16,460 nt of DNA, from contig DRZV01000070.1 of assembly GCA_011375465.1 (NCBI GenBank), forward strand, positions 1-16,460. The letters run 5' to 3'. Position numbers and translations under genes: made by a program. This document shows, one piece after another, positions 1 through 6,875 of this stretch (within the stretch, counting starts at the first letter, position 1; each line of letters starts with the position of its first letter). The notes under the pieces are model-generated. The model saw only the letters and a program-made list of their open reading frames with translations. It did no database searches and was not told where the DNA came from. The stretch comes from Neomoorella mulderi. GTDB taxonomy: Bacteria; Bacillota; DSM-521; Neomoorellales; Neomoorellaceae.

Positions 1-851
1 AGGGGTCTGACCGGAGAGGACCATCGCTCAGGCCAGCTCAGGGCATATTGAATGGGAAGGCGCATATCCGCTGGTCCCAAATGGGCCAAGAGGGAGCCGT
101 CTACAAACCTCACCAATCCATGAACCAGGCTTTGGGGGTGGATCACCACCTCAATCCTCTCGTAAGGGACGTCGAAGAGGTGCCGTGCCTCTATAACCTC
201 CAAGCCCTTGTTCATAAGGGTGGCAGAATCCACAGTGACTTTAGGGCCCATCTCCCAGGTGGGATGCCTCAGGGCTTCTTCCGGGGTTACCCTGGCCATC
301 TCTTCCCAGCTTAAATGCCTGAAGGGTCCCCCTGAAGCGGTGAGGATTATCCGGTCCACCTCCTGAAGGTTCCTTCCCTCTAAACATTGAAAAATGGCAG
401 AATGTTCGCTGTCCACCGGCAGGAGGGTGGCCCCACCCATCCGGGCTGTCCTGGTCACCAGGGGTCCGGCAGTCACCAGCAGCTCCTTGTTGGCCAGGGC
501 CACTGTCTTTCCGGCCTTCAGGGCAGCCAGCACCGCCGGTAGGCTTCCAATGCCCACCATGGCGGCCACCATCAGGTCCATCTCCACAGAGGCCACCGCT
601 TCCTCCAGCCCCCTTAAGCCCACCCCGATCTCTGCTTTATCTCCCACAGAGGAAGCCAGAAAGGGGGCCTTGTCCTCCTCCAAGATCACAGCCTTTTGGG
701 GACCAAAGGACTCTGCCTGCCGGGCGAGAAGCTCCACATTGCTGGAGGCAGCCAGAAGGGCAACTTTAAACTTATCCCGGTGCCAGGAGATGACTTCCAG
801 GGTCTGGCGGCCTATGGACCCCGTGGAACCTAAAATGGCCACCCTTTTCAC
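1..851 (-). CDS. dxr: 1-deoxy-D-xylulose 5-phosphate reductoisomerase (C-terminus cut by window start)
   Basis: Dxr converts 1-deoxy-D-xylulose 5-phosphate to 2-C-methyl-D-erythritol 4-phosphate with NADPH, the first committed step of the MEP isoprenoid pathway in the cytosol. About 283 residues are present; the family is usually 380-400, so the C-terminal helical domain lies outside the window. The N-terminus carries the nucleotide-binding motif ILGSTGSIG. Further on are ANKELLV (the family usually has ANKESLV), the metal-binding PVDSEHSAIFQ, the substrate loop TASGGPFR and DSATLMNKGLEVIEA, which holds the third acidic ligand. The start is a GTG at 851 that overlaps the upstream TGA as GTGA, so translation is probably coupled to the permease gene. 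Identity is secure. Small departures from consensus (NKELLV; HGLVRF where HSMVEY is usual) look like ordinary divergence. Confidence 0.97.
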   Translation of the reverse strand, partial: MKRVAILGSTGSIGRQTLEVISWHRDKFKVALLAASSNVELLARQAESFGPQKAVILEEDKAPFLASSVGDKAEIGVGLRGLEEAVASVEMDLMVAAMVGIGSLPAVLAALKAGKTVALANKELLVTAGPLVTRTARMGGATLLPVDSEHSAIFQCLEGRNLQEVDRIILTASGGPFRHLSWEEMARVTPEEALRHPTWEMGPKVTVDSATLMNKGLEVIEARHLFDVPYERIEVVIHPQSLVHGLVRFVDGSLLAHLGPADMRLPIQYALSWPERWSSPVRP

Positions 852-1951
852 AGCAGCACTTCCTCCCTGTGGTGGGCCCAGAGGACCCTGAAGATGATCA
901 ACAAGAGCGGGCCAATTATAAGCCCTGCGACTCCCATGGCTTTCAACCCCCCGTAGAGGGCGAAGAGCAATGCCAGAGGATGGAGGGTGAGGCGGGCGGT
1001 CACCAGCCTGGGCTGCAACAACTGCCTCAAGAGGATAACCAGGGCATAAAGCAGTATGAGAGCTATTCCTAAGCCATATTTTCCCAATAAAAAGAGGACC
1101 ATGATCCAGGGGAGGAATATGGTGCCCGGCCCTACGATGGGCAGCAGATCCGCTAGCCCTATGAGGAGGGCCAAAGTAACGGGATACTCTATCCTCAAAA
1201 GCCACAGGGCCAAAGCCACTTGCAACACCTGAAGGCTTATGAGCAGGATTTCTGCCCTTAGATAGCCTATCAAAGCCCTCCCCAGGGTGTTCCCCAACTC
1301 CAAAGCCTTCTGCCTCCAAAGGGGTTTTAGACCAGCCAGGAAGGAAGCCACCAGCTTTTCCTTATCCCGGGAACAAAAAAAGGTGGCCACCAGGGTGATT
1401 ATAAGGGTGATGAAGCACTGGGGTAGGGCTGTCAAAAAAGCTGCGCTTTCCTGCAGCAGCAAGGAAGAGGAGGTCTGCAATCCCCTCAGCAGGCCTTCCC
1501 AGAGGTATTGTCCCATGGAATAGAATTCTGGAGACCAGCGGTGGAATAAAAGGGCGGCCTGCCACCGGGCCAGATACTCTTGGAAAAGCTGGTTTAAAGA
1601 TTTTATCTGGGAGGGCAAGGTCAAAGCCAGGCTCTGGAGCTCCAGCACCAGGTTAAAGAAGAGAAGGACCAAAATCCCCCCTGCCAAAGCCAGGGCCAGG
1701 AAAAGGGCCAGCAGTACGGCCAGGCCTCTCCCCAGTTTGGTTTTTCTCTCTAAGAAATTGACCCATGGGTCCAGGAGGGCTGCCAAGAAGACAGCCAAGA
1801 GGAAGGGCAGAAAGGCCAGGAACAGAAGGGCGATCATATGCCAGGTGGCGGGCAGGACATAATAATAGAGCAGGATTAAAAATATAGCTAGGAGCAGAGC
1901 CCATAATATCCCTTGTAGGGGCGGTTTGGCCCTCTCGTCAAAAAAGTCCAC
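848..1951 (-). CDS. ytvI: AI-2E/PerM-family membrane protein resembling sporulation protein YtvI
   Basis: This is a very hydrophobic protein of about 367 residues with roughly eight membrane segments. Two lie near the N-terminus, one near residues 80-105 and a cluster in the C-terminal half. Between them is an extramembrane region (about 110-170), the layout of the AI-2E transporter superfamily. The stretches TLVATFFCSRDKE and LADLLPIVGPGTIFLPWIM resemble the YtvI sporulation subfamily; the transported substrate, if any, is unknown. An open frame extends to a GTG at 1960, but that codon abuts the Shine-Dalgarno. The GTG at 1951 has AGGAG eight bases upstream and is preferred. The gene overlaps the end of cdsA by 14 bases and ends in a GTGA overlap with dxr. 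Family membership is firm; the YtvI assignment is an inference from motif resemblance. Confidence 0.8.
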   Translation of the reverse strand: MDFFDERAKPPLQGILWALLLAIFLILLYYYVLPATWHMIALLFLAFLPFLLAVFLAALLDPWVNFLERKTKLGRGLAVLLALFLALALAGGILVLLFFNLVLELQSLALTLPSQIKSLNQLFQEYLARWQAALLFHRWSPEFYSMGQYLWEGLLRGLQTSSSLLLQESAAFLTALPQCFITLIITLVATFFCSRDKEKLVASFLAGLKPLWRQKALELGNTLGRALIGYLRAEILLISLQVLQVALALWLLRIEYPVTLALLIGLADLLPIVGPGTIFLPWIMVLFLLGKYGLGIALILLYALVILLRQLLQPRLVTARLTLHPLALLFALYGGLKAMGVAGLIIGPLLLIIFRVLWAHHREEVLL

Positions 1952-2747
1952 TGCCTCCACTCCTGATCAGAATGAATGCTAGATAATAGTATAGCACAGG
2001 GGCCACCAACAGCAAACTATCAAACCTGTCCAAAATTCCACCATGCCCGGGCAGGATATTTCCGGTATCCTTAACTCCAGCCTGCCTTTTAAGGGCCGAG
2101 ATCACCAGATCGCCGCACTGGGCAGCTATAGCTGCCACCCCGCCCAGCACCAGCAATTGGCCTAGAGAGACGGCATTAAGGAAATGGGGCCCCAGTACCG
2201 CCGCCACGCCCAGGGTCAAAAGCCCCCCCCCAACCACCCCGGCCCAAGTCTTCCTGGGGCTCAGGTGGAGCCAGGGGTGGGTCCTTCCCCAGAAACGGCC
2301 GGAAAAAAAGGCCCCTGTATCATAAGCCCAGGTCAGTAGAAAGGTGAAGATGAGCAGGGAGGCCCCCCCAGGTAAAAAACGCAGCATGAGGAGGTGGGAG
2401 AGGAATCCCCCTATGTAACATATCCCTAAAAAGGTTATGGCCACGTCGGCCATGCTGTACATGGGGAAAAGGGCCAAAAACAATAAAAAAAGGGCTGCCA
2501 GCAACAGAGGGAAAAACCAGGTGGGGAGGCTTTGGTGAAAGAATACGAAGATGAGGGTGAGCAGGGCTGCCGCCAGGCCTATCCCGGATAGGGGGCGCAA
2601 ACGGCAGTACAGGCACAGATTGAAGAACTCATGCAACGCCACCGAGACCAGGATGAGGAGAAAGGCCAGCAAATACCAGCTGCCCAGATAGGCCACCAGC
2701 AGAATAATGGGAATACCCGCCAAAGCCACCAGAAATCTCGCCAGCAT
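1938..2747 (-). CDS. cdsA: Phosphatidate cytidylyltransferase (CDP-diglyceride synthase)
   Basis: CdsA condenses CTP with phosphatidic acid to form CDP-diacylglycerol, the precursor of bacterial phospholipids, in the cytoplasmic membrane. The 269-residue product is of normal family length and consists mostly of hydrophobic segments. Near the C-terminus it carries the complete family signature: SALKRQAGVKD followed by ILPGHGGILDRFDS, with the Lys-Asp pair and the catalytic/metal-binding Asp residues. The ATG start has a G-rich Shine-Dalgarno formed by the bases around the uppS stop; the two genes are four bases apart. The last codons overlap the next gene. The order uppS-cdsA followed by dxr is the usual one in Firmicutes, apart from the membrane-protein gene inserted here. 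Confidence 0.97.
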   Translation of the reverse strand: MLARFLVALAGIPIILLVAYLGSWYLLAFLLILVSVALHEFFNLCLYCRLRPLSGIGLAAALLTLIFVFFHQSLPTWFFPLLLAALFLLFLALFPMYSMADVAITFLGICYIGGFLSHLLMLRFLPGGASLLIFTFLLTWAYDTGAFFSGRFWGRTHPWLHLSPRKTWAGVVGGGLLTLGVAAVLGPHFLNAVSLGQLLVLGGVAAIAAQCGDLVISALKRQAGVKDTGNILPGHGGILDRFDSLLLVAPVLYYYLAFILIRSGGSGLF

Positions 2748-2751
2748 TCCC

Positions 2752-3498
2752 TTACCCCCTTTCCGAGGCTATCCCTCCAAAACGCCTCTCCCTTTTCTGG
2801 TAATCCTCCAAGGCCTGGAGGAGATGTTCCCTTCGGAAATCGGGCCAGTAAACCTCTGTGAACCAGAGTTCGGTATAGGCCAACTGCCAGAGGAGAAAAT
2901 TGCTGATCCTCTTCTCCCCGGAAGGGCGTATCAGAAGATCGGGATCGGGCAGGGGATAGGTGTAGAGGTGCTCTTCCAGGAGGCTTTCGCCGATGTCTTT
3001 AGGATCCAGGAACCCCTCTTTAACTTTCCCGGCCAGGGCCCTGCAGGCATCCACCAGTTCAGCCCGACCTCCATAGTTTAAAGCCACGTTCAGGATGAGC
3101 CTCTGGTTGCTGACCGTTTCCCTGCAGGCCCTTTCCATCTCTTCCCGCACCCGGAGGGGCAGGCCTTGCCAGCGACCCGATACCCTTATCTTTACTCCAT
3201 TTTTTTTGAGATCTTCTAATTCATTCCTTATGCTGTGGACCAGGAGTTCCATCAGGGCTTCCACTTCCTCTCGGGGGCGTTTCCAGTTTTCTGTAGAAAA
3301 GGCGTAGACAGTTAAAATGGGTATGTTTAGATCCAGGCAGGCCTTAACCACCTCTTTGAGGCTCTCCACCCCTGCCCTGTGCCCTGCAATCCGGGGAAGC
3401 CCCCTCTGCCGGGCCCATCTCCCGTTGCCATCCATTATTATGGCTATGTGTCTGGGCATCCTGCTGGGATCAAGACCCCCTTCCCGAGGATACGCCAT
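2752..3498 (-). CDS. uppS: Isoprenyl transferase, undecaprenyl diphosphate synthase type
   Basis: UppS adds isopentenyl diphosphate units in cis to farnesyl diphosphate, making the C55 lipid carrier used in wall synthesis. The 248-residue protein has the family landmarks. HIAIIMDGNGRWA near the N-terminus contains the Mg-binding Asp; FSTENWKRP lies in the middle; LIRPSGEKRISNFLLWQ and AYTELWF near the C-terminus bind the allylic and IPP diphosphates. The frame is open to a TTG at 3525. However, the ATG at 3498 has AGGTGG five bases upstream and gives the usual family length, so it is chosen. A terminator-like hairpin lies just upstream, between this gene and the ferredoxin, so some transcripts may end before uppS. 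Confidence 0.97.
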   Translation of the reverse strand: MAYPREGGLDPSRMPRHIAIIMDGNGRWARQRGLPRIAGHRAGVESLKEVVKACLDLNIPILTVYAFSTENWKRPREEVEALMELLVHSIRNELEDLKKNGVKIRVSGRWQGLPLRVREEMERACRETVSNQRLILNVALNYGGRAELVDACRALAGKVKEGFLDPKDIGESLLEEHLYTYPLPDPDLLIRPSGEKRISNFLLWQLAYTELWFTEVYWPDFRREHLLQALEDYQKRERRFGGIASERG

Positions 3499-3524
3499 TT
3501 CACCACCTGCCTTGGAGATTCTCA

Positions 3525-3554
3525 AAAATGTTCCCCCTCCGGGGAGGGGGGAAC
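3525..3554 (-). terminator. Terminator-like hairpin between ferredoxin gene and uppS
   Basis: On the minus strand GTTCCCCC pairs perfectly with GGGGGAAC. The stem extends by two more pairs past a bulged base and is closed by a short loop. It is followed at once by CATTTTTGAG, a run of five T. It lies 8 bases after the ferredoxin stop and 27 bases before the uppS ATG. The shape is that of an intrinsic terminator or attenuator; how efficient it is cannot be read from sequence. Confidence 0.6.
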
Positions 3555-3561
3555 TGACGGG

Positions 3562-3735
3562 CTACTCGGCTACGATGGCATCATTAGGACAGACTTCCTT
3601 ACAGGTCCCGCAGTCAACGCACTTTTCAGGATCGATGGCGTATATATCGCCCTTCTGAGAGATGGCCTCTACCGGGCACTCGCCGGCACAGGTCCCACAG
3701 CCTACGCACTTCTCTTCTATGATGCGATGGGGCAC
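3562..3735 (-). CDS. Small 2[4Fe-4S] ferredoxin
   Basis: This is a clostridial-type ferredoxin of 57 residues that carries electrons on two [4Fe-4S] clusters in the cytosol. The two motifs are CVGCGTCAGECP and CVDCGTCKEVCP, each Cx2Cx2Cx3CP, giving all eight ligands and the usual pseudo-twofold repeat. A GTG at 3744 overlaps the upstream stop as GTGA, but it directly abuts its Shine-Dalgarno. The GTG at 3735 has GGAGG eight bases upstream and yields an N-terminus (PHRI...) like other ferredoxins, so it is preferred. The gene follows a small protein of unknown function and sits among isoprenoid and lipid genes. A role as electron donor to the Fe-S enzymes IspG/IspH is possible but only inferred from location. 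Confidence 0.93.
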   Translation of the reverse strand: MPHRIIEEKCVGCGTCAGECPVEAISQKGDIYAIDPEKCVDCGTCKEVCPNDAIVAE

Positions 3736-3740
3736 CTCTT

Positions 3741-3959
3741 TCACCTCCCTTCGGGCTTGATATCTAGGTAAACCAGGGTAAGATGGACTTCCCGGTTACC
3801 TTCTTCGCGGATCCTCACCACCCGGGCCTTACCTTCCTCACCTGGGGGAGGCCGCCAGGGACCGGTGAAGGAGAGGGACTTCAAGGTAAAGCCGAGGGAG
3901 GACAGGACTTCCTGGGCTTCCTCCAAGGTGGCGCCCAGACAATCCAAAAGGGAGGCCAT
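3741..3959 (-). CDS. Conserved-looking small protein, PASTA-like fold possible, function unknown
   Basis: I do not recognise a named family for this 72-residue protein. It is clearly translated: its ATG directly follows the frr stop (TAAATG), and GGAGGG lies a few bases upstream. It ends in an overlap with the ferredoxin reading frame. The N-terminal half, LGATLEEAQEVLSSLGF, resembles the helix pattern of a PASTA repeat (G-x-T-x-x-E-A-x-x-x-L). A loop rich in Pro/Gly follows, then two strands (ARVVRIREE and EVHLTLVYLDI). No signal peptide, membrane segment or cysteine cluster is visible (one Cys only). Co-translation with frr and the ferredoxin suggests it belongs to that operon. The PASTA comparison is a pattern resemblance, not an established homology. 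Confidence 0.7.
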   Translation of the reverse strand: MASLLDCLGATLEEAQEVLSSLGFTLKSLSFTGPWRPPPGEEGKARVVRIREEGNREVHLTLVYLDIKPEGR

Positions 3960-4514
3960 TTATCCCTCCATTATCTCCGCTTCCTTGTTTTTCAGGGCCT
4001 CGTCTATGCTCTCTATAAATTTGTCCGTGATTTTCTGCAATTTCTCCTGAAGGCGTTTTATTTCGTCTTCTGAAGCCCCTTTATTCTTCTCCAGGGCCTT
4101 GAGCTTTTCGTTGGCTTCCCGGCGTACGTTGCGCACCGCCACCCTGAACTCCTCTGCCTTTTTCCGGACCATTTTCACCAATTCGTTTCTCCTCTCCTCC
4201 GTGAGCTGGGGCAGCACCAGACGGATAACTGTGCCGTCGCTGGTGGGGGTGATGCCGAGGTCCGATTTTAGCAGGGCTTTCTCTATTTCCGGCAGTATGC
4301 TTTTATCCCAGGGCTGTATCACCAAGAGGCGGGCTTCAGGCACGGAGATGGTGGACAGCTGGTTCACCGGCGTAGGGGTGCCGTAGTAGTTGACCATCAC
4401 CTTATCCAGGAGGGCAGGAGTGGCCCTGCCTGCTCGGATGGTGGCGAACTCCTTTTTAAGGTTTTCTACTGCTTTTTTCATCCTCTCTTCGGCATCCCTC
4501 AGTATGTCTTCCAT
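3960..4514 (-). CDS. frr: Ribosome recycling factor
   Basis: RRF splits post-termination ribosomes together with EF-G so that subunits can be reused. The product is 184 residues, the normal length (about 185), with the two-domain family pattern. An N-terminal helix, MKKAVENLKKEFATIRAGRA, leads into the beta domain (VNYYGTPTPVNQLSTISVPEARLLVIQPWD). The long three-helix bundle follows, with LTEERRNELVKMVRKKAEE and VRNVRREANEKLKALEK. The ATG start has GGGAGG ten bases upstream, placed inside the end of pyrH. The first 59 bases overlap the pyrH reading frame. Downstream it is fused to the small-protein gene as TAAATG. Order pyrH-frr is the standard bacterial one. Confidence 0.98.
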   Translation of the reverse strand: MEDILRDAEERMKKAVENLKKEFATIRAGRATPALLDKVMVNYYGTPTPVNQLSTISVPEARLLVIQPWDKSILPEIEKALLKSDLGITPTSDGTVIRLVLPQLTEERRNELVKMVRKKAEEFRVAVRNVRREANEKLKALEKNKGASEDEIKRLQEKLQKITDKFIESIDEALKNKEAEIMEG

Positions 4515-5238
4515 GGGGCTCTGACCTCCCTACGTAAGTGCCTATAGGTTCTCCCAGTACCGCCTTTAAAATATTTCCCTTTTCCTTTATCCCGAACACT
4601 ATAATGGGTATAGCATTATCCATGCACAGGGAAGTGGCTGTGGAATCCATGACCCCCAGGCTGCTGTTCAGTATCTGCATGTAGTCCAAGTCGGTGAACC
4701 TCTTGGCCTGGGGATTGAGCTCGGGATCGGAATCGTAGACGCCATCCACCCTCTTGGCCATGAGGATCACCTCGGCCTCTATCTCCGCGGCCCTCAAAGC
4801 AGCGGCGGTATCGGTGGAAAAATAGGGATTTCCTGTGCCGGCTGCGAAGATGACTACCCGCCCCTTCTCCAGGTGGCGGATGGCCCGCCGCCTTATATAA
4901 GGCTCAGCCACCTCCTGCATCTCTATGGCGGTCTGAACCCGGGTCTCCACCCCCTGGCGTTCCAGGGCGTCCTGCAGGGCCAGGGCATTGATCACCGTGG
5001 CCAGCATACCCATATAATCCGACGTGGCCCTATCCATGCCCTGGGCAGCCCCCTTGACCCCCCTCCATATGTTACCTCCTCCCACCACTACCGCCACGTC
5101 TACCCCTAACTCCCGCAATTCTTTGATCTGGAAAGCTATATCGTTCAATACCTGGGAGTCTATGCCATATCCCTGATCACCGGCCAAGGCCTCCCCGCTG
5201 AGCTTTAAGACCACCCTTTTATACTTGGGTTTCTTCAT
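4456..5238 (-). CDS. pyrH: UMP kinase (with C-terminal extension overlapping frr)
   Basis: PyrH phosphorylates UMP to UDP with ATP as a hexameric amino-acid-kinase-fold enzyme. The N-terminal LKLSGEAL, GGGNIWRG, the uridylate-binding stretch around DRATSDYMGMLATVINALALQ, and FAAGTGNPYFSTDTAAALRA are all typical. The 260 residues exceed the common 235-245. The family usually ends near NILKAVLGEPIGTYVG, whereas here about 20 extra, very polar residues follow and run out of frame through the first 59 bases of frr. That tail is probably not functional. The ATG has GGAGGG about 11 bases upstream, a slightly long spacing. A terminator lies between tsf and this gene, so pyrH should have its own promoter in the roughly 75 bases upstream. 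I could not identify one with confidence. Confidence 0.97.
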   Translation of the reverse strand: MKKPKYKRVVLKLSGEALAGDQGYGIDSQVLNDIAFQIKELRELGVDVAVVVGGGNIWRGVKGAAQGMDRATSDYMGMLATVINALALQDALERQGVETRVQTAIEMQEVAEPYIRRRAIRHLEKGRVVIFAAGTGNPYFSTDTAAALRAAEIEAEVILMAKRVDGVYDSDPELNPQAKRFTDLDYMQILNSSLGVMDSTATSLCMDNAIPIIVFGIKEKGNILKAVLGEPIGTYVGRSEPHGRHTEGCRREDEKSSRKP

Positions 5239-5311
5239 GGAAAGCTATGCCCTCCGTTACGGAAAAGAGTATTTCTACATCTAAAGGGGAAATTCCTCTT
5301 TTAGAATATAG

Positions 5312-5336
5312 AAAAAGAGCACCCGAGTGCTCTTTT
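5312..5336 (-). terminator. Intrinsic terminator after tsf
   Basis: On the minus strand AAAAGAGCAC, loop TCGG and GTGCTCTTTT form a perfect 10-bp stem ending in a run of five T. The upstream arm includes the last base of the tsf stop codon. This is the cleanest intrinsic terminator in the window and marks the end of the rpsB-tsf unit. Confidence 0.9.
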
Positions 5337-5934
5337 ATTGAACGCCTTCGCCCACCTCGAAGCGGGCGAACCTCCTCACCACTATATTTTCCCCCAGCCG
5401 GGCAATGGCTTCGGTGATAACGTCTTTTACAGTTTTTTCCATACCCTTTATGAAGGGCTGCTCCAGGAGACAGACTTCTTTAAAGAATTTTTCCAGGCGC
5501 CCCTCTACGATCTTTTCCACTATATTTTGAGGTTTACCTTCTGCCAGGGCTTGGGCTGTGAGGATCTCCTTTTCTTTGTTTATGACTTCCTCAGGTACAT
5601 CTTCCCGGGAGATATATTCGGGGCGAGAAGCTGCCACTTGCATGGCCAGATCGTGAACCAGCTGGCGGAATTCCTCGGTTTTAGCTACAAAATCGGTCTC
5701 GCAGTTCACCTCGATGAGGACCCCGATCCGGCCTCCTCCATGAATATAGGCATGGACCAAACCTTCTTTGGCCACCCGACCAGCCTTTTTGGCAGCCGTG
5801 GCCAGCCCTTTTTTCCTCAGGTATTCTATAGCCTTCTCCATATCTCCACCACATTCTTCCAGGGCCCTCTTGCAGTCCATCATCCCGGCGCCGGTTCTTT
5901 CCCTCAGCTCTTTGACCTGTGCTGCGCTTACCAT
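5335..5934 (-). CDS. tsf: Elongation factor Ts (short form)
   Basis: EF-Ts is the nucleotide exchange factor that recycles EF-Tu-GDP. The N-terminal UBA-like domain (AAQVKELRERTGAGMMDCKRAL) is followed by the EF-Tu contact motif CETDFVA at about residues 78-84. The protein has 199 residues, much shorter than the roughly 290 of Bacillus or E. coli. It therefore has a single core subdomain, as in Thermus and several thermophilic clostridia. The frame is open to 5979, but the ATG at 5934 has GGAGGAGGG just upstream and gives the family N-terminus MVSAAQVKEL. It follows rpsB by 50 bases that contain a hairpin, and its stop codon is built into the terminator stem that follows. Confidence 0.98.
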   Translation of the reverse strand: MVSAAQVKELRERTGAGMMDCKRALEECGGDMEKAIEYLRKKGLATAAKKAGRVAKEGLVHAYIHGGGRIGVLIEVNCETDFVAKTEEFRQLVHDLAMQVAASRPEYISREDVPEEVINKEKEILTAQALAEGKPQNIVEKIVEGRLEKFFKEVCLLEQPFIKGMEKTVKDVITEAIARLGENIVVRRFARFEVGEGVQ

Positions 5935-5956
5935 ATATTCCCTCCTCCGTTGGGAT

Positions 5957-5977
5957 TTTAAAAGCGCCTTGCGGCGC
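5957..5977 (-). promoter_or_regulatory. GNRA-capped hairpin between rpsB and tsf
   Basis: On the minus strand GCGCC, loop GCAA and GGCGC form a GC stem capped by a GNRA tetraloop, followed by CTTTTAAAAT. It begins a few bases after the rpsB stop and lies upstream of the tsf Shine-Dalgarno. The T run is short, so it could be a partial terminator, a processing site or a 3'-end stabiliser that sets the S2 to EF-Ts ratio. Confidence 0.55.
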
Positions 5978-5984
5978 ATTTATT

Positions 5985-6776
5985 TTAAAGGGTTGCTTCC
6001 TCTTGATAGTCTCCTTCAGAAGGAGAGGCGCTCTCCATCTTTTCTGGTTTTGCTTTAAGGTCCTCCTCGGCCTCCCCTTCGCCTTGGGAGGGCTCCTGCC
6101 CGCTTATCCCCTCTATCACCGCGTCGGCAATCTTGCTGGTGATCAACCTTATGGCCCGGATGGCGTCGTCATTGCCGGGGATAACATAATCTATCTCGTC
6201 GGGATCGCAGTTGGTATCCACTATGGCCACCGTAGGTATGCCCAACCGCCTGGCCTCGGCCACGGCTATCCTCTCTTTCCGGGGATCCACTATGAACAGG
6301 GCATCGGGCAACCCCTTCATATCCTTTATGCCTCCCAGGTAACGCTCCAGCTTCTCCTTTTCCTTCCGCAACCTGTTGGCCTCTTTTTTGGAGAGTCGGT
6401 CCAAGATCCCCTCCTGCTCAAGCCTTTCCAGTTCCTTAAGCCTTTCCAGCCGTCGGCGGATGGTCTGGAAGTTGGTCAGGGTGCCTCCCAGCCAGCGCAC
6501 ATTCACATAGAACATGCCGCAGCGCTCCGCCTCTTCTTTGATGGCCTCCTGGGCCTGCTTTTTGGTGCCTACGAAGAGGATCTTCCCTCCATCCCGAGCC
6601 AGATCCCGGACAAAGTTGTAGGCCTCTTCCAGTTTTTTAACCGTTTGCTGGAGGTCTATAATGTAGATGCCGTTCCTTTCGGTAAATATATAGCTGGCCA
6701 TTTTGGGGTTCCATCTTCTGGTCTGGTGGCCGAAATGGACCCCCGCCTCCAGCAGCTGCTTCATGGAAACTACCAT
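5985..6776 (-). CDS. rpsB: 30S ribosomal protein S2
   Basis: S2 is a late-assembling protein of the small ribosomal subunit. The N-terminus MKQLLEAGVHFGHQTRRWNP is the classic S2 signature. Other conserved blocks are NGIYIIDLQQT, ILFVGTKKQAQ, RWLGGTLTNFQTI, PDALFIVDPRKE and the C-terminal PGNDDAIRAIRLI. The frame is open to 6887, but the ATG at 6776 is preceded by AAAGGAGGTG at 8 bases, an almost ideal Shine-Dalgarno. This gives 263 residues. The last 40 or so are a non-conserved, Glu/Pro/Ser-rich acidic tail, common in S2 of clostridia. A promoter and a structured leader of about 110 bases lie upstream, and tsf follows. Confidence 0.98.
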   Translation of the reverse strand: MVVSMKQLLEAGVHFGHQTRRWNPKMASYIFTERNGIYIIDLQQTVKKLEEAYNFVRDLARDGGKILFVGTKKQAQEAIKEEAERCGMFYVNVRWLGGTLTNFQTIRRRLERLKELERLEQEGILDRLSKKEANRLRKEKEKLERYLGGIKDMKGLPDALFIVDPRKERIAVAEARRLGIPTVAIVDTNCDPDEIDYVIPGNDDAIRAIRLITSKIADAVIEGISGQEPSQGEGEAEEDLKAKPEKMESASPSEGDYQEEATL

Positions 6777-6824
6777 AATCAAAACACCTCCTTTGGTTTT
6801 TGAGCCTCCGCCTGGATCATCGGT

Positions 6825-6865
6825 CCGGGGAACCCCCTTCAGGGCACCGCCCCTTTCCTCCCCGG
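6825..6865 (-). promoter_or_regulatory. Structured leader of the rpsB transcript
   Basis: In the minus-strand transcript CCGGGGA (6865-6859) can pair with TCCCCGG (6831-6825), a perfect 7-bp stem. It encloses a smaller hairpin, GGGC-GGT-GCCC (6852-6842). The element sits between the predicted start of transcription (about 6886) and the rpsB ATG. It may be an autoregulatory site for S2, as leaders of ribosomal protein operons often are. That role is inferred; I do not recognise a named RNA family. Confidence 0.45.
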
Positions 6866-6875
6866 CGTGTGTGAT

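Noticed and set aside
5285..5303. Second hairpin upstream of pyrH (AAAGGGGA/TCCTCTTT)
   Set aside because: On the transcribed minus strand it contains an A-C mismatch in the middle of the stem and no T run follows.
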